Shown here: piece by piece, positions 1-12,059 of the stretch
Layout of the letters: each line of letters begins with the position of its first letter
How positions within the stretch are numbered: position 1 is the first letter of the stretch
NCBI GenBank assembly: GCA_027422505.1
Contig: JAPQWV010000001.1
Location: 3,596,001 to 3,660,000 of the forward strand
From: Craterostigma plantagineum
Lineage: Eukaryota > Streptophyta > Magnoliopsida > Lamiales > Linderniaceae
DNA: 64,000 bases
Direction: 5' to 3'
The notes under the pieces: model-generated
Seen by the model: only the letters and a program-made list of their open reading frames with translations
What the model was told of the DNA's origin: nothing
The model's database searches: none
Translations under genes and position numbers: made by a program

Positions 1-2046
1 TTCGCAGCCTTGTTATGGCTGAGCCTGATTTTAACCTCTCGGGACAGTTGGTGTGGTACCTCATGCAGAACCAGACGATGCTGCACAACCGGGAAGAGCT
101 GTGGATGATTTTTGGCGGAAAACCACTCCGATTTTCAAAGTCGGATTATTGCCTAATCACCGGGCTGAAGTTCGCAGCCGAGCTACCGCCGGTAAACGAC
201 GGCTCACAATTCACCGCAAGACATTTGGCAACAGCTCAAAAGTCCGCATGTCGGACGTCAAGCGTGTGTTGGAGGAGGTCTTGGCGACGAGGACGATGTC
301 GACTTCGAGAAGCTGAAGTTGGCGGACGTGTACTTCGCCACCGCCCGTGTTGATGCCTCGACCGCGAAGAAAGGACACCGTCGTCAGTACGATGGTCCTT
401 AGTCTCGTCGAAGATCGATTTGCATTCTCCAGTACCCTTGGGGCACCGTGGCTTTCCGTGAGGTGATACGAAGTGTTAAGGTAAATCTACGGGAGAGGCC
501 ACGGGACTGGCTGATCAGTGGGTTCGTACAACCACTTCAGGTGAATTATAACTAAGCTTCTTGCATACCACTGTTTTGAGGGACGTTTGTAAGATTTTTT
601 GCGTTATTTGTATTCAGATACTAGCTACGAGTGCATGCCGGGGGTTGCAGACCAGTTTGCGGTTCGCAAGGAAGAAGATTTCACGCACGCATGCTCAGGT
701 GGGCGACGAAGAATTGGGGTCGCAAAGCATGCCCGACTCTTTAGGACGGTCGCAGATGCCGTCAACCGCGATTTTGTACGAGGGTTGTTAGTGCCGTCAG
801 CGGAAGAGTTGGAGGCGGCGTACTTTAGGGACAGCGTTTTCGACGTTGGGGCGGCACACGACATATTCGACCGTGTGACGGGCTACTCACGCGGGGAGTG
901 GAGGTTAGTGTTCCCCTGTCCACCTCGATCGTGGCGACGACGATCATTTAGCGATCGTACCTGTTGAAGATTTTCCCACACCTGTGGAGGTGGTTGAGGC
1001 GGGAGACGTTGGTGCTTCGTCGAGTGCCGAGGAGTTCGAAAAGAGGCAAAGCGCCTGTAGATGTTGTTGATCAAGTGATGAGGATTCTGGCTCAGATAGA
1101 AATGAGAAGTGGAGCAAGAAGTACCTGGGCGATGGGACTTCTCCGGGCGTGAGCTGATTCATGAGCACGATCGCGTGACTCATTGACATGTACCTTCAAG
1201 CGGCAAGATTTAGGTAAATGTTACTTTCGATGTCAATCTCAGTTATCGTACCTAAACACGTAATAATTTTTCTTTTTATGCAGTGATAACGTTGGTCGTC
1301 TGACATGTGCGACGTGGATGCCCAAGGCTTCTACATGCTGCTCTTCCATGATATGCTCAAGTCCAATTGTCTTGACGCATATCTAGATTGCTGAGGCGAA
1401 TCTATGCGGACAATGCCAATTATCCTCGCGTCTTCGTCTTTCCAAGTTACGTGCAAGACGAGCACTTTAGGAAGGCGCAGAAGTTGAATAGGAAGGCGAA
1501 AGTCGGGGTGGATGATATGGAGAGCTTCGTGAATGGATTGTCGAGAAGCAGTCGGAGCTGGTGGAGCGTCTCACGGAGGATGAATTGCTACGATGCAAGT
1601 ACATCATCTCTCCTGTTTGCGCACGGGCCCACTGGGCAGTGCTTATTTTGACGCGTCAACGCAAACCTTCGTCCTTCACGATTATTGGGCGCGCATGGTG
1701 TGCAGTTCGCCGGGAGAGTGTTCGTAAGTAGCTGAAATCCGTTTGTCTATCATTTTTATTTATTTAGTGACATGTTCGGTGTTTGCTATAATTTTGCAGG
1801 CGGAGTTTCTTTCCGCTATTGGCGTTTCAAGTTCGACATCGTGACGAAGCCGAAGTTGAATAATAAAATGAATCGCCAGCAGAAGCTGACAGCTTGGATT
1901 GCGGGGTTCATGCGGCGTTGACGGTGGAGACGATTATGGTTGACACGCCCGAGTTTGATGAATATCAACGGCAGATTGATATTTCAGCGTATCGAGCCAC
2001 TATGGCTGCACGGATATTGCGTGACCCGCATAGCTGTACGAATTGA
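1..2046 (+). pseudogene. MULE-borne DUF1985/Ulp1-like peptidase gene, decayed, 5' end outside window
   Basis: The product would be a cysteine peptidase of the Ulp1/SENP (C48) type fused to a plant-specific N-terminal DUF1985 domain, the kind of protein carried by KI-type MULEs. Seen: a DUF1985-like block at about 15-230 (MAEPDFNLS..., ELWMIFGGKPLRFSKSDYCLITGLKF in pieces), a splice donor CAG|GTGAAT at 540/541, a second block at about 625-900 with RKEEDF and LVPSAEELEAAYFRDSVFDVG, then C48 pieces: an HW motif (ARAHWAVLIL) near 1630 and a DCGVHAA motif near 1895, ending with TGA at 2044-2046. The likely catalytic His and Cys are both kept. Frame changes at several points (for example around 230-350 and 1600) break the gene. 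The inverted paralogue at 7339-10688 has the same donor position and block order. It lies directly upstream of, and on the same strand as, the transposase at 2640-4926. Family assignment is firm; exon limits are not. Confidence 0.75.
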
Positions 2047-2429
2047 TTTGTTTGGGTAGTTTGGAAGTGTTAATTGTAAGTGGCTTTGTAGGTTTAATGG
2101 ACTTGGTGTAGTTTGTAGGTTTATGGAACTAAAAGTTTTGATATTATTGAATGAATTGATTCTCTGTATGAAACGAAAGTACGTGATGGGTGATTTGACT
2201 TGTTACTGACGAAATTATTTTGACCAAATACTCAGCAATATGCGCGGGTGATTGATTCTCTGTATGAATAATTGATTCTCTGTATGAAACGAAACGTGAT
2301 GGGTGATTTGACTTGTTACTGAGGAAAATATTTAACCAAATAATCAGTAATTGTTCAATTATTGGTACGACTAAAGAGAAAACCCTAAATTGGACAGCGA
2401 CCCGTTCATATACATACCTATACGGGACG

Positions 2430-2545
2430 CGTCCCATCAGCGCCAACGCAATAAGCACGGGTCCCCTGAGAATGTTTTGGTCCCCTGATTTTACGTGCAT
2501 TTCCCATGATTTTAAGTTATGGTCCCTTAGCACGTTACCCACCAT
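2430..2545. repeat. Short GGTCCC motif block upstream of MULE transposase
   Basis: Four to five GGTCCC, GGGTCCC or GGTCCC-like cores (for example near 2459, 2479, 2520) sit about 20-40 bp apart in AT-rich sequence. A nearby element at 2335-2356 (AATTGTTCAATTATTGG) recurs inverted at 5347-5366, on the other side of the transposase. I read this as part of the left subterminal zone of the transposon. Confidence 0.5.
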
Positions 2546-2639
2546 ATGACTTGATAAACCTTTAAAATAATGCACGACCATTTTTTGTACAGAAAGCATA
2601 CATTCCACAGTCGTACGATCACTTTCGGTGATAATCATG

Positions 2640-4926
2640 ACGAACCAACATTGTTTTTCAAGTCGATGGTAAGTGGGTAATTCGCGAGGACAATACGTCG
2701 AACTGGGTTCCGGATCCAACTTGCCGTTGGCAATCAATCTTGGTCGACGAGGAGTCATGCACGTTAGTGGATCTCACTAACGAGATATTGAATGCATGTC
2801 GTTACGCAACGACAATACCAAACTACGGATAAGCTACATGCCTTGCATAGACTACAATTATGTGCGCCCCATCTACATCGAGAACGATTACGGCGTACGT
2901 GCGTACGTTGGAGGTGGTTGCCCACGATCAAGACCACCTCTTCACGTGGAACTTGAATTAGCCATCATTGCGTCACCGCCACATCAACCTCATGATAATG
3001 ATTTCTCTGGTTTCGACGTCGGCCTTATAGCGCATTGCGATACAAACGCCGAAATCCAACCATTTGAGGGTTTTCCCAGCACATCTTACAACCCTCCTTA
3101 CCAAAGTAATGAAAGCAGTGGCTATGTAGGCGATTACTCCGGAATGTGCGGCCAAGGATATGATAATGAGAACGAGCAAGTCGGACGGGACGACGAAAAT
3201 GAGAACGAGGAAGGTGCCTTAATGCATGATGATGAGATGATGATGATGATGACGCACATGATGACGATTTGACGTCGATGTGCACGACGACGCAACTGAT
3301 GTGGCCGACGATGGTACCTATTCGTTTACGGATGGTTCGACCCTATATGTGGACAAGAATTCCGTAGCAAGAAAGAATTGAAGGACGAAATCACTAAAAT
3401 CGCTGTCGCTGCATGCTTCGAACTCCAAGTGGATAGGTCAAACAAAACCCTGTACGTAGTGAAATGTGCGAAGGAGAACTGCGAATGGCGCATACGAGGT
3501 GCACAGGATAAGGACTCCCCCTTTTTCTCAATCCGAAAGTACGTCAACACGCACACGTGCGGCGTGTCTCATCGACGCCGTAGACATCGCCAGGGAAGTT
3601 CGTCGCTCGTATCGAGCACGTTGTTGGAAAATTTCAGGGCTCCTAAAGACATCCCCGCTCCCAGTTCCATACAGTCGATGATGCAGAGCAGGGGAGTAGA
3701 AGTTTCATACTACAAGGCTTGGAGAGGAAAACAATTGCGACCGACGAACTAGTTGGTAACAGGGACGCTTGCTACGGTTTACTGCCGTCTTACTTAGATG
3801 CGGTGAGGCAAGCCAACGAGGGCAGTATCACTGATTGGGAGATGGACGAAGACAATCGGTTCAAGTACATGTTCTTGGCATACGGAGCATGCGTCAGCGG
3901 CTTTACGTTCATGAGGAAAGTCGTTTCTATCGACGCCACTTTTTTGAAGGGAAGTATAAGGGACTCATGATGATTGCCACTGCGCAAGACGGCGATTTCC
4001 ATCAATATCCTTTAGCATGGGGTATTGCCGACGGGTCGGAGGGAACCGACCCATGGACGTGGTTTCTCTCGAGATTAAGACGTTTTGTTGCGGATGGCGA
4101 CGATCTCGTAATAATTTCCGATCGGAACCCTGGAATCAAGAATGCAGTTCCGGCCATTTTCCCAAACGCGTTTCATGGTTTCTGTGCGTGGCACCTTCAA
4201 CAAAACGTGAAGACGAGAATGAAGAAGAAAGGTGCTTGTCCAATCTTTTGGCGTGCCGCTACTGCCTACACGAAGAGCGAGTCCGACCGTCATTTTAGGC
4301 AGCTTGACGGAAAATATGCGGACGTGCAGAGGTATCTTAACGAAGTCCCAAAGGAAACGTGGACGCGAGCATATTGCCCTAGATCAAGATACAACATAAT
4401 GACGACCAACGGATCGGAGTCTATAAATGCAGCTCTACGTAAGGACAGAGAGCTTCCAATTATTGGACTGTTGGGCTCGATTCAGCGACTAACATCATCA
4501 TGGTTCAGTAAGCATCGGCGCTCTGCGGAAGCTTCAATCGCCTCGAACATGACTAGGTTTACGCCGAAGGTAGAGTCGATCATACGAGAGAATTTCACCG
4601 AGTCGCAAAAATTTCATGTGTCGGAAGTCGGGCATCTAACATATAACGTATACGGGCAGCATGTGAACGAGGTGGTCGATTTGGGGCTGCGCACATGCAC
4701 GTGCATGATGTTTGACATCGATCGTATCCCATGTCCACATGCGGTTGCAGCTTGTGGTTCTGCCCAAGTGCCGGTATATTCATTAGTGCACGATTATTAT
4801 ACCTTGGAGTTCTGGAAACTGGCATACGAAGGTACTATACGCCCGGTAACGGACCGCATTGAAAGTAGTATGGACATGTTTGCCGCCTCGTGTTGGTTCA
4901 CAACGTGGACGACCCCAGAAAAATAG
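2640..4926 (+). pseudogene. Mutator-like (MURA-type) transposase with SWIM zinc finger, frameshifted
   Basis: This would encode the DDE transposase that cuts and pastes a MULE. In order I see: an N-terminal segment at about 2653-2800 (FQVDGKWVIRED), an acidic linker, a MuDR-type DNA-binding segment at about 3345-3580 (SKKELKDEI...CAKENCEWRI...HTC), the MULE DDE core with Asp in VSIDATF (codon 3932-3934), Asp in IISDRNPG (4120-4122) and Glu in NGSES (4417-4419), and a C-terminal SWIM finger (CTCMMF...CPH) near 4690-4745. All three catalytic acids are present. The frame is broken at about 3737, where AAATT would restore KQIATDEL, and at about 3948, where GGGG for GGG would restore FLKGKYKG; an upstream shift also exists before 3345. 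Both named breaks are one-base deficits in homopolymers, so sequencing error is a real alternative to decay. The last 360 codons are open. Confidence 0.88.
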
Positions 4927-5049
4927 GTTTCCTTCGACGGGTGAATTTGGTAGGAGATAACGTTGTAATATGTAGTTTTCGTATTCAGAGTGGCTTATAC
5001 GTCGCCATTTGTGTTTATGTTATGTAAGGTTGTGTTAGGCGAGCTTTTG

Positions 5050-5460
5050 CGTGAATATGGAAGTAGAAAAACCTTATGCACAAATGCGCAGGGGACCGCA
5101 TCGCATATGCAGAGAATCCCGCACGGACGCGCATGAGACCCCTGCGCATGAATGTGGTTCCCGCCGGGTCCCCTGTCTTCAACGTTTGGGTCCCGTGAAA
5201 AAATCGCGCTGGTCCCATGTTCCTTGCGCGCAGGGAGGGGCGCGTTACTCCCATCGGACCCAAACGTTAAAGGAGGGGACCTGCCGATTAGCACATGGTA
5301 CCCCAAATCATTAGGGTTGGTCACGTTCGCTTACTAAGTTGGTCCAATAATTGTTCAATTATTGATGAAAAGTGACATGTAGCAGTGCTTATTTATTGGT
5401 GAAGTGACATGTCAGAGGCAGTGTCATTATACAGTTCATCAGAGACAGATGACTTGACAT
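5050..5460. repeat. GGGTCCC-motif module, copy 1 (about 0.66-kb tandem unit)
   Basis: A block that starts with GAATATGG...CCTTATGCACA and carries GGGTCCC/GGGACC-type cores (near 5168, 5188, 5213, 5257, 5276), then TTAGGGTTGGTCACGTTCGC, a CAATAATTG...AATTATTG near-palindrome and two GTGACATGT repeats. It is repeated in the same order 663 bp downstream. It follows the transposase and is probably subterminal transposon sequence. Confidence 0.7.
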
Positions 5461-5712
5461 TTGATTCCCGATTCCACTTTTTTGTCCCCCGGCGAAAATC
5501 TAATATTATTAAATTCGTTAATAAGATAATATTGTCCACTGCGAAAATCTAATATTATTAAATTCGTTAATAAGATAGTCATTAATAAAAAATTAAAAAA
5601 TTCGTTAGTATGGGTTATATTTTTTTATATGAATTATATTTATTATAAGATTAAAATCGTATTTTTTATTCAAGAGGGGGTGTGAATAGTAGCCCCCTTT
5701 AGAAAATTACGG

Positions 5713-6150
5713 TACGAATATGGAAATAAAAACCCTTATGCACAGATGCGCAGGGGTCCGCATCGCATATGCAGCGAAGGGCGCACGGATTCGCATGAGA
5801 CCCCGGCGCATCTTTGCGGTTCCCGCCGGGTCCCCTTCCCATAACGTGAAGGTCCCATGATATTAAGGTTTGGGTCCCGTGATAGTAATGCGGGTCCCAT
5901 GAGTCTTGCGCGCAGGGAGGGCGCGTTACGAGCATGGGACTCAAACCTTAAAGGCAGGGGACCTTCCGATTACCACACGGTACCCGCACATTAGGGTTAG
6001 TGATGTTCGCTTATTGAGTGGGACCAATAATTGCTCAATTATAGTCAAAACTGACATGTCAGAGCAGTGTCCCTATTTATTCGTCAAAAGTGACATGTCA
6101 GAGCAGTGTTACTATACAGTATGTACAGGACAGATGACTTGACATTTTAT
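5713..6150. repeat. GGGTCCC-motif module, copy 2
   Basis: Direct repeat of the module at 5050-5460, about 663 bp apart, with the same order of landmarks: GAATATGG, CTTATGCACAGATGCGCAGG, GGGTCCC cores near 5829, 5871, 5891, 5942 and 5959, TTAGGGTTAG, CAATAATTG and two GTGACATGTCAGAGCAGTG repeats. Divergence is moderate (many substitutions and small indels), so the duplication is not recent. Confidence 0.7.
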
Positions 6151-6574
6151 TCCCGATTTGCTTGTAATGTTGTGAAAATCTAATATATTATTAAATTCGT
6201 TAGTAAGATAAAAATTAATAAAAAATTAAGTGTGCGTAAAAAAAATAAATTTAAATAACCACTCGATTAACAATATCTAACTCCAAGTTTAGAAAAAAGA
6301 AAATATATTTTACAACATGTATTTCGAGTCGTACGATCATTGACGTGAATCTAGTAAGAGAGCACACCGATAAAACATACTCATGTTTGTGATTTATGTA
6401 GGCTGTAACAATCTTATAAAGTGAACGTAATTCTTTTGATTACCTCCATTTTTTTTGTTCTGTGCTATTTTATGATGACTTTATATTGTAGTCTACGATA
6501 AACAAAGTATAAATACGCTCAATTAATCGCTTACTTCCATGAATTAACATTGCAAAAATCGCACATGAACATAG
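6151..6574. other. AT-rich spacer, no gene seen
   Basis: AT-rich sequence between two motif blocks. It begins with AATCTAATAT/ATTCGTTA repeats shared with 5495-5580. I see no coding or RNA feature. Confidence 0.5.
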
Positions 6575-6830
6575 GGGACCACATTTTTTGAACAGCGGAC
6601 CCACTCTTCAAAACAGGGGACCCGCGATGATTGCATAGTCCCCACACTGAGATGTCCGGGTCAGTCGTGGTCCCGTCAAAATTGTCCGCATGTCATTGCC
6701 GGGGCCCGACTGGTCCCTTCGAAATGTCGCTTGATTTAAGCAGAAGACCCGCTCGTAAAGGTCACGGGACCTGTGCGTTATAAGCATGGGACCAGCGCTT
6801 GTATTCAGGGGACCCGCTAAGGGAGCGTTC
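6575..6830. repeat. GGGACC/GGGTCC motif block
   Basis: About ten short cores of GGGACC, GGGACCC, GGTCCC or GGGGCCC (for example near 6574, 6617, 6671, 6711, 6768 and 6809) spaced 20-50 bp apart. The surrounding sequence differs from the module at 5050, so only the motif is shared. It borders the inverted Ulp1-like gene on its 3' side. Confidence 0.6.
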
Positions 6831-7338
6831 ATAGATAACACGGAAAACTTAATATGAAAAAAGTTAAGTTATGTCAAATCACTGCCATTCGCGTTATTTT
6901 TATGTCAACTCACACATCACTCTCACTGACAAAATCACCTCTCACAATTTCTAAACCTAAATTGATATCAAACACACGTAAAGCAGATGACTTCTATCAA
7001 ACAACTAAAATTAAAATTAAACAGAGATCACAAACAACACATAGAACATTTATTCAACAACAGAAGAAAACTAGAAAGATTTCAAATCACTTAAAATTCA
7101 GTTCTTTTTATTTTTACGTCAAATCACACATCAGTCTCACTGACAAAAAGTTGGAAAACACAGAGAAACTCAATCGTTCACAATTCTAAACCCTAAATTC
7201 ATATCCACCAAACGATATGCACAAATCAAACAAGTAAAATTAAAATTCAAGGGAGAAATTCAACAACACATGAAATAGTTCTTGAACATCGCAAATTTTA
7301 ATTAAAAAAAAAGGGTATACTAAAAAGTGTCCCAATCA

Positions 7339-10300
7339 TTATTGAAAATAGAAGATGCGAGGTATATTTCTAAACTCCTGCATATGAGTTTGATTGAGGC
7401 GGGAGACGTCGTCCTTCTTCATCATAAGCGACATTGCCGCTCGCAACATCGCCACGCCATCTTCTCCCTGAAAATCATATCGAAAAAGACACTTATTTTT
7501 AAACACGACGACAAAGTAATAAAACGCATCATTCATGAAAACTTACTGATTTTGTTTCCTGAAGTCGCGACACCACCTAGCCGGCCAGCTCTTGCCCTTG
7601 TTAGGCATGCGTGTTATCAGTTTCAGTTCCTTGAAAATAGCCGGGATTACGATCCGAAGTTTGTTGATGTCGTCGGCGATAAAGCGCAGCTCGAAGCCAG
7701 GAGGCGCATCGGAGTCGTAAATCGTATACTCCTTTCCCGCACATCAACAACGAACAACACCCATCGGCCTGACGTACGCATGGGGATGGCAACTTTGGTC
7801 GCTAGATCCCACGACCTGCATTTCCAATCTTCGTCCTCCCCCCTCGCGAACGGGAGCAATTTCTTGAAGCCTTTCCCACACGGCTTCCCGACAAATTTAG
7901 CACCCCTCGCTCGTCGACGAGCGTCTTAAACTTATGGGGCATGTACGCGACGAAGCTCGCAACCGATTTGCTAAATTTCTGCATGCGTTCGTCCCAGCGA
8001 GGCATTCATCGACATGCTGCAATAAAAGCAAACCGGTTTTCAACACATTCAAGTAAGGTGACGAAAGGTATTTGGTAAATTTATATACGTACCATCTCAT
8101 CGAGTTTAATACCCTCAGTCGCAAGGTTCAGGAGCCATGTAGGGTCGTGTTGTCCTAGGATCCCTTCGACTTTCATGCCGGTAATCTGCAAAGCCGTTTT
8201 TAGCTGACTTTCGACTTTTGGCCACAAGTGTTGGGCCTTGAACTGGATATGCCGCTCGAACGCCGAAAGCTTTGGAGGTTTGACTGTATTCGTCGAGGGG
8301 AAAATCGGTGAACGGCGTCGTGGTGTACCAAGATGGCTTCTTCATCCGCTCAGGGGTCTGTTCTGTGACGACGCCTTTTCCTTTGTCGGTCGCTTGGACA
8401 GAAACCGAAGCCTCGGCGTGCGTCTCCAACTGAGGGACGTCCTGTAGCAGCTCGGCGTGCGTCTCGAACTGAGCGTGGTCCTCTGGATGCTCGTCCATGG
8501 TCTCCAACTGATAAGCGTGGTCCTCTTGAGCCTCTATGTCCGTCGCTGCCTCGTGAACCCGAGACCATAAGCGCCCCTCCACGACGATGGGTCGACCACC
8601 TCGGGCGGGTCTCTCTTCATCGGACCGAGCCGGTGCGACATATCCAGCGTAACGATTTTGCGCCCATTCAGACGGACTGTGACCGTCCCATGCCTCCTGG
8701 CTCGGAATATAGCCATCCGGTCCCATGTACGATGTGTTCCTCCATCTCTCATCGTAATCTATACAAGAAATTCGAAAATAACTATAAATTATTTTCACGT
8801 CCTTAAGTATAAAAACTGACCAAGCTCGGGCGGTGTAGCGTGCAATCCACCACCAAACTCGGGCTGTGAAGCGTGCGATCCACTAGCAAACACGTTTGGA
8901 TCGACATCTACATCGTAAATAGTAACTGTTGAGTAATCTGCGCAACTAATTAAAAAATTAAGTATAAAAAACTGACCAAACTCGGGCGGTGTAGCGTGCA
9001 ATCCTTCGCCAAACTCGTTTGCATCGACATCTACATCAGCAGACTCGTTTGCATCGACATCTACATCGTAAATAGTAACTGTTGAGTAATCTGCGCAACT
9101 AATTAAAAAATTAAGTATAAATAAATAACTTACTATAACGAGCTTCGGTAGGCGGAGTGCGAGACCCGTGATAAAATCTGCTCACCAAACCCTGAACCGA
9201 GTTCCCCAACTCCCTGAGGCTGTCGGCCCACGATCGCATTTCCGTCCAATGTTCCTCGTACGCATCCCACCTTCTCTCGTTCGTCGACCACCGTCGACCC
9301 TCTTCTTCTTGAAACTGATGCAATTGCGTGCCAAGTTGGTCGAATCGCCCAAACAAGTTGGTGAAGTTTTGGTCCATACGACTTTGCCATTCATCGAAGC
9401 GTGGACCCGAGGCGAAACCCTGACCACTTGATCGTGGGGTCTCCGGTGTTGCATGAAAGGCGTGCTCGTGCGGAGGTTCGGGGTTGCCGTGCGGATGTTC
9501 GGGGATTTGGCCGTGATGCAACATTATATCGGTGTCGCGTCGCTCACTGCTCTCGATCTGGGCGATGGTCTCAGGCACCAAATTCTGCCGGCTAGAACCC
9601 TCACCGCGACGGCGGTGGCCGCGGGAGCACCTAACCTCCACTCCATGCAGGAGTAGAAAGGTCACACGATCGAATAGGTCGTGTGCCGGCCCAACATCGA
9701 AGACGCTGTCCCTATAGTACGCCGCCTCCAGCTCGTCCGCTGACGGCACTATTAACCCTGCTAGTACATGGAACTTGCCAGCGGCCTCTGCGATGCTCTT
9801 CTGTTTCGGGCAATTCTTGCGACCCCAATCCTTCGTCCGCCACCTGCACATGCGTGGCGTGAAATCTTCTTCTTTGCGCAACGCATAGGTGTCTCCAATG
9901 CCCGAGATGCACTCATAAGCTAGTATCTGAATACAAATAACACAATAAATATTAGCAATTACTTATATGTAAAAACAAGGTATGCAAAGAAGCTTAATAA
10001 TAAATCACCTGAAGTGGCTGAACGAACCCACTTATCAGCCACTCCCGTGGGTTCTCCCGTAGATTTTTCCTCACAGCGCGCATGACCTCCTTGAAAGCCT
10101 CGCTGCCCCAAGGATACTCTGAGAAAGCAAACCGGTCTTCAGCGAGGTGAAGGACCCAGGAAGACACGACGGTGTCCTTCTTGGACCTTCGAGGCAGCAA
10201 CACCGCGGTGGCGAAGTAGACATCCGCCAACTTGAGCTTCTCTTCGTCCGCACGTTCCTCGTCGCCAGACATCGCCTCCAACGCCTGCTTGACGTTCGAC

Positions 10301-10688
10301 AGGCGAATTGTTGAACTAGCGCCAAAATGCCTCCTCGTGAATGCTTCGACGCGGTCCACCGCCGGTATTGCGGCTGCGAACTTGAGGCCGGTGATTAGGC
10401 AATACTCCGATTTTGAAAATCGAAGTGGTTTTTTGCCAACAACCATCCACAGCTCTTCGCGGGTGTGCAGCGCCGTCTGCCTTTGGATAAGGTACCACAG
10501 CAACTGAATCGAGAGGTTAAAGTCCGGCTCGGCCATGACAAGGCGGGGCCGAACGGACTGTGGGCATAATATAGGGCCAACTCCTCATCGTTAAGGCACT
10601 GTCTTATCAGCTGGCTGGCCTCGCCGTATAGCGAGGTCACTGTAGGACGACAATCAGGAACTTCTGTGCCCAACTGCGTCTTCATCAC
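7339..10688 (-). pseudogene. DUF1985/Ulp1-like gene, inverted paralogue, catalytic residues apparently lost
   Basis: Multi-exon gene on the minus strand, paralogous to 1-2046. Exon pieces in order: N-terminus with QCLNDEELALYYAHSPFG and MAEPDFNLSIQLL...KPLRFSKSEYCLITGL (10688 to about 10000, one frame change near 10525), a donor CAG|GTGATT at about 10010; RKEEDFTPRMCRW...LIVPSADELEAAYYRDSVFDVG with a coiled, charged tail (about 9930-9130); a linker rich in THAE/DHA repeats (8770-8115); and a C48-like end (about 8010-7339) with WDLATKVAIP, RWVLFVVDV, an IYDSDAPPGFELRF block and QGEDGVAMLRAAM. In the C48 alignment the HW motif reads RW and the DCG motif reads EDG, so His and Cys look absent while the YDS Asp remains. 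Frame changes are needed near 7800-7700. The role may now be structural, or the gene is dead. Confidence 0.7.
8815..9125. repeat. Intragenic tandem repeat in the Ulp1-like gene
   Basis: The unit CGGGCGGTGTAGCGTGCAATCC plus CGACATCTACATCGTAAATAGTAAC-type text (quoted only in part here) recurs at about 8826-8960 and 8983-9110, and TCGTTTGCATCGACATCTAC occurs twice in a row at about 9014-9070. The repeats fall in the linker or intron part of the gene at 7339-10688 and show local expansion. Confidence 0.6.
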
Positions 10689-10735
10689 AACCTAATTTAT
10701 ACGTAAAACACAGTTTAGCCAATTACTTGGTATAT

Positions 10736-11205
10736 GAATATTGAAAATTGAAAACCCTTATGCACATATGGCCAGGGGACCGCAATCGTATATGCTGACA
10801 GGCAAGCACGGATGCGACTGAGACCCTGCGCATGAGCAGGGGACCTGTGCGTATCTTCACGGGATCTGTGTCTACTTTCACGGGACCTTTGCGTATATTC
10901 ACGGGACCCGCCCATAAGATGATGGACTAGGCAAGGGTCCCCTGGATATAAGCGCGGGTCCCTTGATTATACGTGCGGGTCCCCTGACCGTAGCGCGCGG
11001 GTCCCGTGTTTTTCTTCACAGGCGCAAGGTCACGAGACCCACGCGCTGCGACCAGGGAATCCGCTCGTTATAACCAGGGTACCACGCTTATACGCAGTGG
11101 ACCCGTGCTGGGGCCATCATTTTATGGGCGGGTCCCGTGAAAACGGGCCTGTTCAGTTCAATTCTAAGCACGGTCCTATGCTTATCAGCATGGGTCCGCA
11201 CCGAA
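10736..11205. repeat. GGGTCCC-motif module, copy 3, dense array
   Basis: Begins with the same landmark as the modules at 5050 and 5713 (GAATATTG...CCCTTATGCACATATG) in the same orientation, then runs into about fifteen GGGACC/GGGTCCC cores from 10776 to 11192. Several are spaced close to 22 bp (near 10935, 10956, 10978, 10999). Core and flank often read GCGGGTCCC(S)TG. It sits just 5' of the inverted Ulp1-like gene. Confidence 0.7.
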
Positions 11206-11685
11206 TTAGGGTTTGCTGCGTTAAATTGAAGAAGACGCAGAGTAGAGAAAATACCTTCTCGGTGTTCGCGTTGATTGCCATTGTCGATTTACGCTCTAGG
11301 ACTGGGTTTTACTTGCAGAGAATAGTTGGACTTGCAGAGAAACGATTTGCAGGGCGTTTTGTGTGCAGGAGAAAACGATTGAAGTGAATTGAAAGTTAAA
11401 GTGGTGGTTCTGAAATGCTTTTTAACTTTTACTGTTCCATCACGGGTCAGTTACTTGCAGTTAAACCTGAAAACCCTTTAATGTAATACCCCTTTATGTT
11501 GATTACATAACTAACCTAATTAAATTAAATTAAATACCATAGCACTATCTATATTTTTTAACGGAACTAAATATTACATTATAAAACATAGTTAATTTAA
11601 AATACAGTATTAATTATATTGTCAAGGTCACGTACATCAATAATAATAGCATATCTTGATTGATAAAATTATTAAATAATTTATT
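11206..11685. other. Spacer between motif array and DEK-C fragment
   Basis: AT-rich, with a TTTGCAGAGAA...GACTTGCAGAGAAACGATTTGCAG direct-repeat patch near 11305-11360. No gene seen. Confidence 0.4.
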
Positions 11686-12059
11686 CTACCCTTCTCGCCC
11701 TTCTCCACCAACCGGAGCTTGGTCGACATCCTTCTGCACAGCGTTGTTTCGGACAACCTCGATCCAACCTGGGCCTTGGATCACTTCGCTCTCAGCCTCG
11801 TCGTCGTCGTTTCGGACAGCCTTGGGTGCTTGTCCTTCGATAACTTCGCTCATAACATCGTCGTCGTCGACCTCGAGAGCATCGTCGTCGCCGTTTAGGA
11901 ATCTGTCGATCTCGGCCACGATCCACGCCCTCCTTTGGGAGAGGTCGACACCGAGGTCGGCCTCCAGACGGCGGCGGACGGCGGCGGCCGTGGTAGTCCA
12001 GGGGTCCGAGTGACGGACGATTTCGTGGAGGGGGCGACGATTTGGGCGTCCGTCACCAT
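11686..12059 (-). pseudogene. Captured DEK-C domain gene fragment (SWIB/DEK-C protein N-terminus)
   Basis: The minus strand encodes MVTDAQIVA, then, after a one-base shift, LHEIVRHSDPWTTTAAAVR, RRLEADLGVDL and RAWIVAEIDRFL, which match the DEK-C domain found at the N-terminus of plant SWIB/MDM2-domain proteins (chromatin-associated). An acidic tail (GDDDALEVDDDD) follows and the frame stops at 11686, so the downstream SWIB part is absent. The shift lies in the G-run at 12030-12034; one more base there would give a continuous IVAPLHEIV frame. A TATATAA sequence at 12127-12133 lies about 70 bp upstream of the ATG at 12057-12059, so the copy may have been taken with its promoter. It sits between two GGGTCCC arrays, as expected of a host-gene piece picked up by a MULE. 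It could also be an intact small host gene with an assembly error. Confidence 0.65.

Noticed and set aside
2144..2758. A 204-codon open frame on the minus strand
   Set aside because: It has no recognisable domain and lies opposite a stretch whose plus strand gives the MULE N-terminus (FQVDGKWVIRED). I treat it as chance.
11660..12013. A Ser/Pro-rich plus-strand frame
   Set aside because: It lies opposite the DEK-C fragment, which gives a real domain on the minus strand.
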